The notes beneath the pieces were generated by a model, which did no database searches, was not told the DNA's origin, and worked only from the letters and a program-made list of their open reading frames with translations. DNA of 64,000 bases from Antedon bifida. Its lineage: Eukaryota; Echinodermata; Crinoidea; Comatulida; Antedonidae. The stretch's first letter is position 1. Each line of letters begins with the position of its first letter. Shown here one piece after another: positions 46,902-57,399 of the stretch. The translations under genes were made by a program, and so were the position numbers. The stretch spans positions 17,858,501-17,922,500 of the forward strand of contig OY727094.1 in the NCBI GenBank assembly GCA_963402885.1, in the 5' to 3' direction.

Positions 46902-49900
46902 AGGGACGCGGTGCACGCGGAGGACGCGGAAGTAGTGCTTCACGTCGCGCGCGTGGTCACCGAGTCAACCAAACTCAAAGACAACAACACGATTATTACG
47001 AGGACGATGAGGAACATGATATGTTTATGTGTACTAATGATGATAGATTACATAGAGATAAGTTTAGAATTGTATTAAATGTAAATGGTAGTGAGTTACA
47101 AATGTACATAGATACACAAGCTGATGACACAATAATGAGTATCGATACTTACAATAAGTATTTTGGTAATATTCCAATCACTAATGATGATATCATACCA
47201 CTCAAAACTTATAGTGGTGAGAGATTAAAGATACTTGGTAAAGTAAAGTGTAATGTTATTGATTGTGATGGTAATGCACACAACTTAACTGCTAATGTGG
47301 TTGATTACAGTAATAAACCTACACTACTAGGACTAGATTGGCTTGCTGTTGTAAAGCTAAATTGGAAAGAAATCACGAAAGGGTTAAACTCTAAAACTGT
47401 AAATAGTTGTAAGCAAGACAAGAATGTAGAACAACATAACACATCTGTAAATACGGGTAAAAATGACGTTATGACGTTGAATGGTTTACTGAACAAATAT
47501 GGTAAATTATTTGAAGATTCGTATGAGGGCATGAAACATGAGCTTGCTCACATTAATGTTAAAGAAAATGTTACCCCTGTGTATGTTAAAGCAAGATTTG
47601 TCCCCTATGCCAACAAATGTAAAGTTGAAGATGAGCTTAAGAAATTGGAGGAAAATAGTGTGATACACAAAGTAGATAAAAGTGATTGGGCAACACCAAT
47701 CGTAGTTGTTCCAAAAAGCGATGGCACAGTTAGAATCTGTGGCGATTATAGTGTAACGATAAATAAGTTTATTGATGATGAGGTATATAGCCTTCCAAGC
47801 TCAGATGATTTATATGCAGAGTTAGCAGGAAAATGTATTTTTACTAAATTAGATTTATCCCATGCATATGCTCAACTAAATCTAGATGATGAGAGTCAAA
47901 AATATGTTACAATTAACACCCATAAAGGTCTTTACTCGTACAACAAACTACCATACGGTGTAAAACCAGCTTCAAAAATATTCCAGGGTAAAATGGATAA
48001 GATTTTGAATGGTATTAATAATGTGTTATGTAATCAGGACGATGTGCTGATTAGTACAAAGACAGTCAAGGAAAACTTGGCAATAACCGAAGAAGTGTTT
48101 CGACGATTTGACCACTATAATGTTCGTTTGAAGAAAGCGAAATGCAAATTCCTAGAAGATGAAGTAATATATCTTGGACTTAGAGTTGACAAACATGGAA
48201 TCGCACCGATTGACGACAAAGTTAAACCAATCAAAGATGCAGCGAGACCAGAAACTGTTACACAGCTTCGATCATTTCTCGGCATGGTGCAATTTTATTC
48301 AAAATTCATGCCAAATCTGTCTACGCGCATACAACCGTTGAACATGCTGCTTCGTGACGATGTCGAGTGGCAATGGAAAAATGAACAAGAACAAGCTTTT
48401 AAATGGTGCAAAGAAAGCCTAAGCAGTGAATCATGTCTGACACACTATGATACCAAGCGAAAAATAATTCTTGAATGCGATGCTAGTCAGTATGGAATCG
48501 GATCGGTAATAATGCATCAGATGGATGATGGATCGAGGTTACCCATACATTACGCTTCAAGAACATTAACCAAAAGTGAAATAAATTATAGCATGATAGA
48601 AAAGGAGGCACTTGCCATCATCTACGGCATCAAACGATTTTACAAATATCTTATGGGTAGAAAGTTTACCATCAAGACGGACCATAAACCACTTCTGAAA
48701 ATATTTGGTCCAACTAATGAAGTCCCAGTAATGGCTGCAGGACGTATCCAAAGATGGGCTCTTCTGTTAAATCAATACGATTATGATATACAGTATATTT
48801 CGTCAAATGAGAACGCGGTTGCAGATGCGTTATCGCGACTACCACTAAAGAGTGATGAGTGCGACCTAGAGCAAAGCATATTTAATGTTACCGCGATTGA
48901 AGACGATTTTCCGATAACAGCAAAAGACATTGAGAAAGAAACACTAAGAGACAATATATTATGTAAAGTACTTAACTATGTGAAACATGGATGGCCAAAC
49001 GTTGATAATGTTGATGATGATATAAAACCATATGTAAACAGACAACTTGAGCTATCGTGTGAAGGCAATTGCTTACTTTGGGGCTCCAGGGTCATAATCC
49101 CTTCTAAACTACGTTCTAAAGTGCTTGATGAAATGCACTGGGAGCATCCCGGAATATGTGCGATGAAAGCCATTGCCAGATCATACGTATGGTGGCCAAA
49201 GTTGGACTGTGATATTGAAGTAGTAGTTAAGAGATGTAATACTTGTCAGAGTATGAGAAATGTTCCACCTAGCACCCCCTTAATACCTTGGAAATGGCCC
49301 AGTAGACCGTTTCAGAGAGTACATATAGATTTTGCAGAAAAGAACGGCGACAATTTTTTGATTTTGATAGACAGTCATTCTAAATGGATTGACGTTAAGT
49401 ACATGAGAAGCACTACCAGTGCTAATACGATCGATGAGTTGAGATTAATTTTTGCCGAACATGGTATTCCTGAGGAATTGGTGTCCGATTCAGGTCCACA
49501 ATTAATTTCTGATGAGTTTGAAAGATTTTGCAAACTTAATGGGATCAAACACACGCTAAGTCCCATTTATCACCCAGCTAGCAATGGTGCAGCTGAAAGG
49601 GCAGTACAGGTTGTCAAAAGTGCATTAACTAAACAGGTACTAGATGGCAAAAAGTACACTATGAAACATAGATTAGCTAATTTCCTATTAAGGTATAGGA
49701 CGACTCCACACTCCACTACAGGACTTACTCCTGCTGAGTTATTAATGAAACGTAAGTTACGTACACGACTATCTTTAGTGAGTCCAAACATGGCTAAAAG
49801 GGTCGAAGAAAAACAAAAGTCACAGAAAGTGCAAAGAGATAGTCATGTTAATCAAGAAAGACAATTTCATGTCGATGATAATGTTTTAATTAAGAACATG

Positions 49901-50146
49901 CGACCCAAATCCAAAGAAGAGAAATGGTTGAAGGGAGTCGTAACCCAATGTTTAGGACCTAGAAAGTATAAAATCCATACTTCACACGGTGTCAAAGTGA
50001 TGCACCCTGATCATATGATTGTTGATACAGGTAGTACACAATCTACTCAAAATGTTGAGAGGAGTGATGTGAATGTATTTAAAAGTCCTAATACTAAACC
50101 ACACAGAATTAAGAAACCAAGAAGCAGGTTGATCGAAGAAGCATAA
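46902..50146 (+). CDS. pol portion of the gypsy element
   Basis: An open frame runs from 46892 (no ATG in element-derived sequence) to the stop at 50146. Numbering from 46892: protease at about 60-135 with DTQ at 74-76 instead of the usual DTG; RT at about 230-400 with LDLSHAYAQL and NQDD at 381-384 instead of Y-x-DD; RNase H with D530, E570, D597 and D645; integrase zinc-binding HxxH and CxxC at about 747-785 and D813, D866, E902, a DD35E triad. A C-terminal GPRKY block follows. Pol copies RNA into DNA and inserts it. It reads through without stops, but the two altered catalytic motifs suggest weak or no activity. Confidence 0.85.
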
Positions 50147-50484
50147 TTTTATTAGAAGTTCAAATTAAAAGTATTGGTTATTGTTCGAAGTGTTTAACAA
50201 GGAAGAAAATGTTTGATTTTAAGTTTATTTTAGTTTTTAGACATACTATATGCACTGTACTGTACTTTAGTTACAAAACATCACAATAGTATGTACAGGT
50301 ACTGTAGTTATAGAAGATGCTACTTATATAAGAATACGAGAGGCATATGATTGTTATCGTTAGAGTTTAGAGTTTTATAATGTTTTGAAGTTTTAGTTTC
50401 GTTTTTTTTTAACAATTTGGTCTATAATCATTAATCTGACATAACTCGTAAAATAATACACACTGTCTGTCATACTTAACTTAT

Positions 50485-50493
50485 AGAAGGAAG
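50485..50493 (+). promoter_or_regulatory. Polypurine tract
   Basis: AGAAGGAAG directly abuts the 3' LTR (TGATG...), the place where plus-strand DNA synthesis is primed. Confidence 0.65.
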
Positions 50494-50635
50494 TGATGTA
50501 ATATATCGAAATAACGGCTGTAACATAAAGTCTAGCAATAAAACACATTCATCATGGCGCATAACCACGAGTGTCCGTGTGATTGATTCTGCACGATAAA
50601 ACCCGTTGTCTTCATCATAACCCACAAATATAACA
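50494..50635 (+). repeat. 3' LTR (142 bp)
   Basis: Identical to the 5' LTR. Zero differences over 142 bases point to recent insertion, though the short length limits dating. Confidence 0.9.
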
Positions 50636-50948
50636 CATGCATTATGGATTGAAAATATTACATAATTGTTATTAATAGGACGTAGTTATGGGATGTTTCG
50701 TTCCAAAATCAATCAATCGAACTTTATAATGTACTAGCGCACGCGCGCGCAATATTCTTTGCCGCAAGTACTTCTGTACGCTGTGCACATCGATATTTCA
50801 CCGTAAAATGTGCAATTACATTTTTTTAAATATAAGAAAAAGTTTAAAGTATTTTCTTGCTCCTATACTTTACATGCATTAACGGAGACAAGTTTGACAC
50901 AAATTGATCTGCATATCACGTGACAATAATCCAATGTCGTAACTCTTT

Positions 50949-51305
50949 ATATATATGGCTCTGATCTTCAATGTAAAACAGCGCCCTCAAGTATTAACTT
51001 GACCTAATACGACGTACCAAATACGATGAAAGCTGTGCTTTTTTCGTACGAGTCTGTACATATTATTATACTTTTTAGGTCAATAGTTTTTGCCATTATA
51101 ATATCGAACATATGATTGGTATCTAAAAATGTAATAAAACTGGGTTTAAATGTAATATAAATATACTTTAAATAGCATTAAACTTGGGTACGGGCCAGCC
51201 AATGATGGGTACGGGTCAGCCAATGTGGGTACGAGTAAGCCAAAATTTGGGTACGAGTTAGTGGGTACGAGTTGGCATGGGTACGGGTTGACCTGTATTC
51301 CTTTA
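50949..51305 (-). repeat. Right outer arm of inverted-repeat complex
   Basis: Reverse complement of 38182-38563 with small differences, including a shorter CGTACCCA minisatellite (inverted, 51185-51290). It ends in TTGACCTGTATTCC, the counterpart of the left end. The inner side reads ATATATGGCTCTGATCTTCA. Confidence 0.75.
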
Positions 51306-51309
51306 CACA

Positions 51310-51731
51310 GCCTACTATAGTAAGCCTAAACTCATTCTTGTCTTGCTAGCTTAATAATTATTAATAGGCTTTAATAGGCCCCTGTATTGTTGGAATGGCC
51401 TATTGTTATCCTATACAACACTAACAGTCACTGTTTACCACCATAAAATATGTAAAATATTACCGGTAACTAAAGCTCAAAATATGTCAACAGTCATGAT
51501 TCCGTAAAACTTTTTTGTACCACATGTACGACCTCTGCCGACGAATACCAGTACACAGTTTTTAAGAGATGACCTGGAATCTTAAGAAGACGTACCTGGG
51601 AAATTACTGAAATGACGTAATGTTAATCAAATTTAAAAGTAGGCCTAATACCCATAATACAAATTTATCTAATTAAAAAAAGAATCATTCTAAAACAGGA
51701 TCATGGTTGAGATCAATGCAAGTCAGGATAT
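51310..51731. other. Non-coding stretch
   Basis: AT-rich with a few TAGGCCTA words; no gene or repeat unit recognised. Confidence 0.45.
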
Positions 51732-51794
51732 ACTATGTAATAAATATTGCAGACCTAGATCCCTACCATAGGTCTGCAATATTTATTACATAGT
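51732..51794. repeat. Perfect 26-bp hairpin
   Basis: Arms 51732-51757 and 51769-51794 are exact reverse complements (outer part ACTATGTAATAAATATTGCA) around an 11-base loop. There is no flanking duplication and no obvious family. Confidence 0.85.
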
Positions 51795-51799
51795 TACGA

Positions 51800-52140
51800 T
51801 AGGTCAAGGGTGATCGATTCATACCAAAATATTTTGAAAAAATTAAGTAGGTCAAGTGTTATAACGTTCGTAAAGCCAGTTACTTATTCGCCGTAGAGGG
51901 CGTATATGCAAAAAAGTTCGCGGAACTAGGGTGGCGATTAGTAAAGTAGGTCAAGGGTGATCGATCCATACCAAAATATTTTGAAAAAATTAAGTAGGTC
52001 AAGTGTTATAACGTTCGTAAAAGCCAGTTACTTATTCGCCGTAGAGGCCGTAGACGCAAAAAAGTTCGCGGAACTGGGGTGGCAAATGGTAGAGTAGGTC
52101 AAGGGTGATCGATTCATACCAAAATATTTTTTATTTTTTC
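51800..52140 (+). repeat. Two and a half tandem ~147-bp units
   Basis: TAGGTCAAGGGTGATCGA starts units at 51800, 51947 and 52095; each continues CATACCAAAATATTTT and, in the first two, TAACGTTCGTAAA, CTTATTCGCCGTAGAGG and AAAAAAGTTCGCGGAACT. The third is truncated after CAAAATATTTTTTA. Confidence 0.85.
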
Positions 52141-52517
52141 GAGATTTGAAGGGTCAAAGGTCAAATTAGGTCAAATAAGTCATTTTATGAAGAGGAAATC
52201 GTTTAGATATGTTAAATGCAACAGAATTTTGTTGTTTAGTTGATATAATCCAAATAAACATCATATCCAAAGTTTACGGACATCGGGAAGTGGGTTAATT
52301 AGCATAAATTCAAAATGGCCACCATTTATTATTATTATTCACTTTTATTTCAAATATCAAAAAATTGACCAAAATTACAACTCGTGGCTAAGAGCCAAAT
52401 TGCGTGTAAAATACATGTCATATCAAAAATATAAATATATATATAAAATATGAAAAAAAAAAAACAACAACAACAACAAAGAAGGGGAGAGCAGTCGCAA
52501 GCTTGCAGGGGAGAAAA

Positions 52518-53699
52518 TTAAGAATTTAGTAATTTGATGAAGTAGGGTATAGGGCTATTGGTAAATCTGGATGTTTTAGACGCTAGCTGGGTAATTTTGT
52601 TTTTATTTCTTAAATTCCTACCATGACAGCTATGTCTGGTCGGTGGGATTAAATCAGCTGTTTGTTTAATTTTGGGGAGATACTCAGCGAACTTGCGACA
52701 ATGCTCCACCCTTCTTTGAGCCAAAGTCTCTAATTTAAGAAATTCAAGGGCACCAGAGTAAGAAAAGTAATCATTGCCTAACATTATACGGAAAGCCCTC
52801 TTTTGAACATTTTCAATACAATCGCCTAATCTACTAGTCAGGCCAGAATGCCAAACAACATCAGCATACTCAACAACTGGTCTAATGTAACCACAAAAGG
52901 TCAATTTAAGCTCTTCAATGTTAAAACCAAATCGTTTTAGTGATCGTAAAAAGAAAAGTTTCCTGGAAGCTTTAGTGATGATGGAATCAATATGACAGTC
53001 CCATTTAAGGTTGTCTTGAAAAAAAACTCCCAGGATCTTGGCTTTATTAACATATTGGAGCTTATCAGTTCCCAAGTGTATGTCAACGTGTGAAGGTTGG
53101 GTAGAACTGAAACACACCTTAAGGGCTTGACATTTTTGGGGGTTAAGCACTAAACAATTGTCGTTACACCAGCGGAAAAAAGAATTAAGATCATCTTGTA
53201 AAAAAACAGGCAATGAGAGCTTACGATTTTCGCAAAATGTAAGATCATCTACATATTTCAGATACTTAGTTTTAGCATTTGAACCAGCATCGTTGATCAT
53301 GATCTGGAAACATAAAGGGCCTAACTTGGTTCCCTGTGGGACACCAGCTTTTAAGTAAGAATAATTAGATAAGGTACCATTATATTTAACACACTGCATA
53401 CGCATAAAAAGAAAATCACACAACCATGGTACCAAAGCCCCCCTGACACCAATATCAATGATCTTATTAACAAGGATGGTATGGTCGATAAGATCAAAGG
53501 CCTTGGAGAAATCAGTAAGAACCATGGTACCAACATTGTGCTTATTCTCAGCACCTTGACAGAGATAATGCACCAAGTGGGTCAGGTAATGAGCAGTAGA
53601 CAAACCCTTAACATTTCCAAACTGGTTAACATCGATTTTTGAACTTATATCTTGTAAGATCCAGTCAGTGATAAACTCCTCAGCTACTTTGGCAAACAC
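52518..53699 (-). pseudogene. Non-LTR reverse transcriptase, main part
   Basis: 393 codons in one frame. RT motifs in order: TDFSKAFDLIDH, AGVPQGTKLGPL and YVDD with a following L-F. After the active site come ILGVFFQDNLKWDCHI, GYIRPVVEYADVVWHSGL and ENVQKRAFRIMLG, the usual thumb and C-terminal motifs. The N-terminal part of the RT lies in another frame upstream (53747-54721). Catalytic residues are intact, so the copy is inactive only through the frameshift and 5' truncation. The clade is not certain. Confidence 0.8.
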
Positions 53700-53746
53700 A
53701 GAAGTAATGGAGATAGGTCTGAGTTTGTCAATAGTAGGAGGCTGAA

Positions 53747-54721
53747 CTAAGAAGGGACAATGCCTTCAGAAAAAGAACAGTTGAGTATATCACAAAGTGG
53801 TTCACAAAACTCCATGGCAAATAATTTAACAATTTTGGGTGGGACCAAATCTGGTCCGCAGGCCTTGTTTTCTTTAATAGATCTTAATTTTTTATAAATA
53901 TCCCAAGGATAAAGTTTAGGTGCAGGTTTGTCAGAGGGAAGGAATGCAGGGAGTTGAGTTTTATTTAGAATAGGGATGTGAGCACTAATGTTAGTAAACA
54001 AGTCATTGATGACATTAGCAATGGATTTATGGTCCAATGGAGAGATTTCAGGAACTGGTATATTGAGATCAATTTTCTTAGTGTTTGTCATAACTCTGAC
54101 CTGTTGGTGCCATTTACCTGGGTCAGTTTTTTGCAGGTGTCTAACTCTATCTACATTAAATTTTACTTTAGCTTTAATGATTTCCCTCTTGACTTTGTTT
54201 CTGCAAGCTTTCCAATGGGTTAAGTTATTGGATTTAAACGCTTTTTGGCGTTCAGAAATAGAATTTCTGATATTTTGTGTTAGCCAAGGTTTATCAGTAT
54301 TGTGCGTTTTAATATTTTTCAACGGGAAAAACTTATTAATAGCAGTGATCAGTTTGTAATAGAAAGCATCAACTTTACTCTGTGTAGAAATGCAGCTATA
54401 AATATCATTCCAATTCTGAGAAACAATCCAGGTGCCAAACGATCTTATTCTGGTATCATATAAGGGACGAACACTTATAGATTTGACAACATTTTTGATA
54501 GCTTGAACTTTAGGTTTCCATAAAATACAGATGTGGTCACTAAAACCAATAGGAGACATCGCTTCCGGAGTATGGTATTTAGTTTCAAAATTAGTCAAGA
54601 TGAGGTCTAATGTAGCAAGTTCACGGGTTGGGAAATTAACAATTTGTTTTAAACAGTTATTACGTAAAATGTAGTTAATGTTCATTCTGTTGAAATCGCT
54701 TTTACCATTTGAAGTTCCCAT
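53747..54721 (-). pseudogene. Non-LTR endonuclease C-terminus and RT N-terminus
   Basis: 324 codons. The start retains INYILRNNCLKQIVNFPTRE, then LDLILTN and SPIGFSDHICI, the His-containing end of an AP-type endonuclease. A linker leads to the RT fingers (ACGPDLVPPKIVKLF, CSFSEGIVPS), where the frame breaks. It joins 52518-53699 after a one- or two-base shift. The ATG at its head is an accident of truncation. Confidence 0.75.
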
Positions 54722-54789
54722 ATCTCCTCAACGGTTGGTTTTAGACCACCTAAATGCATTACGAGTAGATATAAATGTGACATTAAACT

Positions 54790-54957
54790 TGTTGATATAA
54801 AGTTTGCGGTACACCACGTGTAATAGTTCTGAAAAGAACTGTTGAGTTTCTCGACGTTTCGATCAATATACTTTGATCGTCCACCTCAGGAGTGAGAATT
54901 CTCAACAGTTCTTTTCAGAACTATTACACGTGGTGTACCGCAAACTTTATATCAACA
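54790..54957. mobile_element. 57-bp-arm foldback, Penelope-like remnant
   Basis: Arms 54790-54846 and 54901-54957 are perfect reverse complements, including GGTACACCACGTGTAATAGT and GTTCTGAAAAGAACTGTTGA. They enclose a 54-bp loop carrying a hammerhead-like core on the minus strand. Penelope-like retroelements are known to carry hammerhead motifs in their terminal repeats. No Penelope RT or GIY-YIG coding sequence was found in the window, so this may be a terminal scrap. Confidence 0.6.
54842..54906 (-). ncRNA. Hammerhead-ribozyme-like motif (type I geometry)
   Basis: Minus strand, in order: CTC, CTGAGGT, GGAC, stem II arms GATCAA and TTGATC around a 6-base loop, GAAAC, GTC, GAG. This reproduces the hammerhead order CUGANGA - stem II - GAAA - stem III - UH, with stem I formed by CTC/GAG and then by the 57-bp arms. 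Deviations: core position 9 is U instead of A, four extra bases precede stem II, and stem III is only AC/GU without loop, which would need pairing between two copies, as proposed for Penelope hammerheads. Activity is doubtful. Confidence 0.5.
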
Positions 54958-56309
54958 TTAGATTTCCCCATGCAAACCTTCAAACAAGACATTAAACTTC
55001 CAAATTAGCACATTTAAATTACCATATGACGTCATAGTTACGTCATATATTATGTTATAACTGCTTAAATGACATGATCCTATGCTAAACAAAATGTAGA
55101 AACCGCAGGAAAACAATTTTCTAACATTTTCCTGTTAAAGTGAACATGATAGATTTCCAAAGTCATCTTCTGACATCTGTCTCTCGGCATCACGCTCATC
55201 GAGTGGTTTTCGCAAAGAGACTCTTTGAAATCACAAGATGATCCTTGACATTTATCAAGAACTGCATGAGAAGAAAGCAAATTCTTCCAGTGTTGGGAAC
55301 ATTCACCTTTTCACCATTCATCACAAGCTGTTTGAGCTATCTTCTACAGAATCGACCACATGCTGGACATCTTGTGTCCGCCTTGCTCCAAAAGTAGGGC
55401 TCTGTAAAGAGTTTATGGAGACACAGTGTTTTTCTTTTATGTTTGTGTTGCTTTTAAAGTTAGGTTAACCATTTAAGAAACAAGGCCATATACATAGCTG
55501 CAGTCGCGTGATCAAGTTAGTGTTTACCGACCAACCGACCGACATAGTGAGCTGTATAAAAACGTATATTGACTTGCTTGCCTTTTATAATTTTGAAGAC
55601 ATGGAACTAACATCATTAAAGCAGGGAAGAGTAAAAATACAATTCCACTCTTTCCTGTTTAAAGTGATTTTAAAATATGTAGAAAAATATAACGAAAATT
55701 ACAAGGAAAGTGTAAGCTACAGTATACGGTTTAAAAAGTAGACACTGAATATCTACCATCGTTTGAGGCAAAAATTAGGACTTTGTAAATAATATTAAGA
55801 AGCACAGATTATGTGTCAATTTAGGATTTTTCAAATAAAACAAAATCATCATAAAACCTATTTTTGATTTACTGAATGTTGACACTTACACATACTGATA
55901 TCTTCACAATTTTAGAAATCAAAACGAACAGTGAAAACATCTTTGACACCTTTTCTATTAATTAAAAGCTCTGTAAGGTGTTCTTTAATCGTTACGGCGG
56001 TACGACGTCTGCCCAACCTTTAACATCACGACACCAGTGGTTTAATACCACACTTATGTATCTTGATCCAATGTATATGCCTATTACTAAGTAATGCTAG
56101 CATTATATTGCTACATGTTTTAAGATTATTTTGAAGTTTTTGTTCAACGTTTCTATGATTAGAATGAGAGAAAGTGATTGTCGGCATACAGATATGATTT
56201 GCAGAAATTCACCGGGTTTTATATTGTTTTGTTATTATTTTCTATTATATTATAAGTCATTCATCATCGTAATAATTGTTTTTCAATTTTTGATATTTGT
56301 GAACCTTAT
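54958..56309. other. Stretch without a recognised gene
   Basis: Short open frames at 55080-55280 (minus), 55238-55468 and 55508-55741 (plus) match no family I know and show no splice context. A TGTGTCCGCC-containing patch near 55370 gives a CPACGRFC-like Cys pattern on the minus strand but is cut by stops. Confidence 0.4.
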
Positions 56310-56659
56310 AATTTTGGACATTTTGGAATCGAGATGGCGGCAATTCGGACACATCCTCAGATTGCAAAAGGAAGTCCCAGCCAATAAAGCAATAACTTAT
56401 TATTTTGAAAACTGTAAGCAACAAAGGTATAGAGGACGACCACGATCCACACTGCCGGTAACTCTATTGAACGACCTGATCACCCTACATAAACAATCAT
56501 CAACTGCACTACCCCTAGGATCAAAAGCATAAAAGATATAGAAACGATTCGGAGAATAGCAGAAAACAGACAGGACTGGAGGAAAGCAATCCGAGATATA
56601 AGCAACTTCAGCCGAGGCGGGAATATCTGTCTAGCGGTCTATCTGGCGGACCGGCAATA
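56310..56659 (+). pseudogene. C-terminal remnant of an RTE-like non-LTR retrotransposon
   Basis: Frame one (about 56320-56530) gives RWRQFGHILRLQKEVPANKA and later YRGRPRSTLPVTLLNDL. After a frameshift near 56520, DIETIRRIAENRQDWRKAIR and DISNF follow to a stop at about 56660. The order R-W-x-x-GH-x-LR, GRP-x-x-T, A-x-x-R-x-x-WR is the conserved tail of RTE-type and related endonuclease-RT proteins. The RT core is missing. Confidence 0.7.
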
Positions 56660-57399
56660 AACTAAACTAAAATTGTAATTTTGTTGTTGCCACTATGTCA
56701 CGTGGACTTATGAAAATTAAATTATATACAAAACAAGTAGTAGTAGTCAATTTTCCTCGATCATTGAAACACTTTGAATAAACCAAGTTATTATATACAG
56801 GACCGCTGGTATACGGTTATTACTGAGAAACTATATCGCACCCAATCTAGTTCCGTTACAATATACATTTAGATTTGTAAACATTATTCAAATAATATAT
56901 ACAAAAGATGCGAAAAACAATTAGACATCTAATAGATAGATATAAAATAATTTATAAATTGAAAAAGAAAATTCTAATGGACGCCCCAAGAAGATCTCTT
57001 TCATGTGATGTTACCGTTATTTATTTCAACCACTACTCGTCTTGACAATTTAAAGCAATTGATGGATTCAAAATGAATTATGTTTAGTTTACATAATGTC
57101 AAAATGAATACAGTCAAATGCTTTTTTCACACATATAAATCAGAACAATCTTATATGTATAAGCTTTTATTTCTCACTATAACTATAAAATCTTAGCTGC
57201 ATGATGCACTTAATATACTGATGCCTGTCTGTAATTGTTTTAAATCTTTCGGAATTGACATCGTGTGGAGAGATTCATAAATAAATGATAAATATTAAGA
57301 TTCTAAGCCCCGAGTTAAGTTCCTATTAGCCCGGTCGTTGGATGGATGGTCGTTTTAGAAAGTTGGTCGCTTACGAGAGAGGTGGATAGACTGATAGCT

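Larger units (their letters stand above)
44531..50635 (+). mobile_element. Ty3/gypsy LTR retrotransposon, Mag-like
   Basis: Two identical 142-bp LTRs, a tRNA-Ser type primer site, gag with two zinc knuckles, pol in the order protease-RT-RNase H-integrase, and a polypurine tract AGAAGGAAG before the 3' LTR. Total 6105 bp, of which 1401 bp is a later DNA-transposon insertion between gag and pol. The very short LTRs and the paired CCHC knuckles fit the Mag lineage. Five-base flanks AAGCA and CATGC do not form a clean duplication. It lies inside the outer inverted repeats of the 38-51 kb complex. Confidence 0.9.
52330..54725 (-). mobile_element. 5'-truncated non-LTR retrotransposon with a frameshift
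   Basis: Minus-strand element: the end of an endonuclease, a full RT and C-terminal region, then a 3' UTR with a CAA/poly-A-like tract (52453-52483) and a terminal AATAATAATAAT microsatellite. It is truncated inside the endonuclease near a GDM-N motif at about 54725. One frameshift lies between 53700 and 53760. The Penelope-like foldback sits 65 bp beyond the truncated end. Confidence 0.75.

Noticed and set aside
44526..50640. CATG as target duplication of the gypsy element
   Set aside because: CATG can be read on both sides only by shortening the LTR so that it no longer starts with TG; the polypurine tract abuts TGATG, so the TG start was preferred.
55238..55741. Two adjacent plus-strand frames as a host gene
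   Set aside because: No family match, no splice signals linking them, and a weak Cys-pattern on the other strand is cut by stops.
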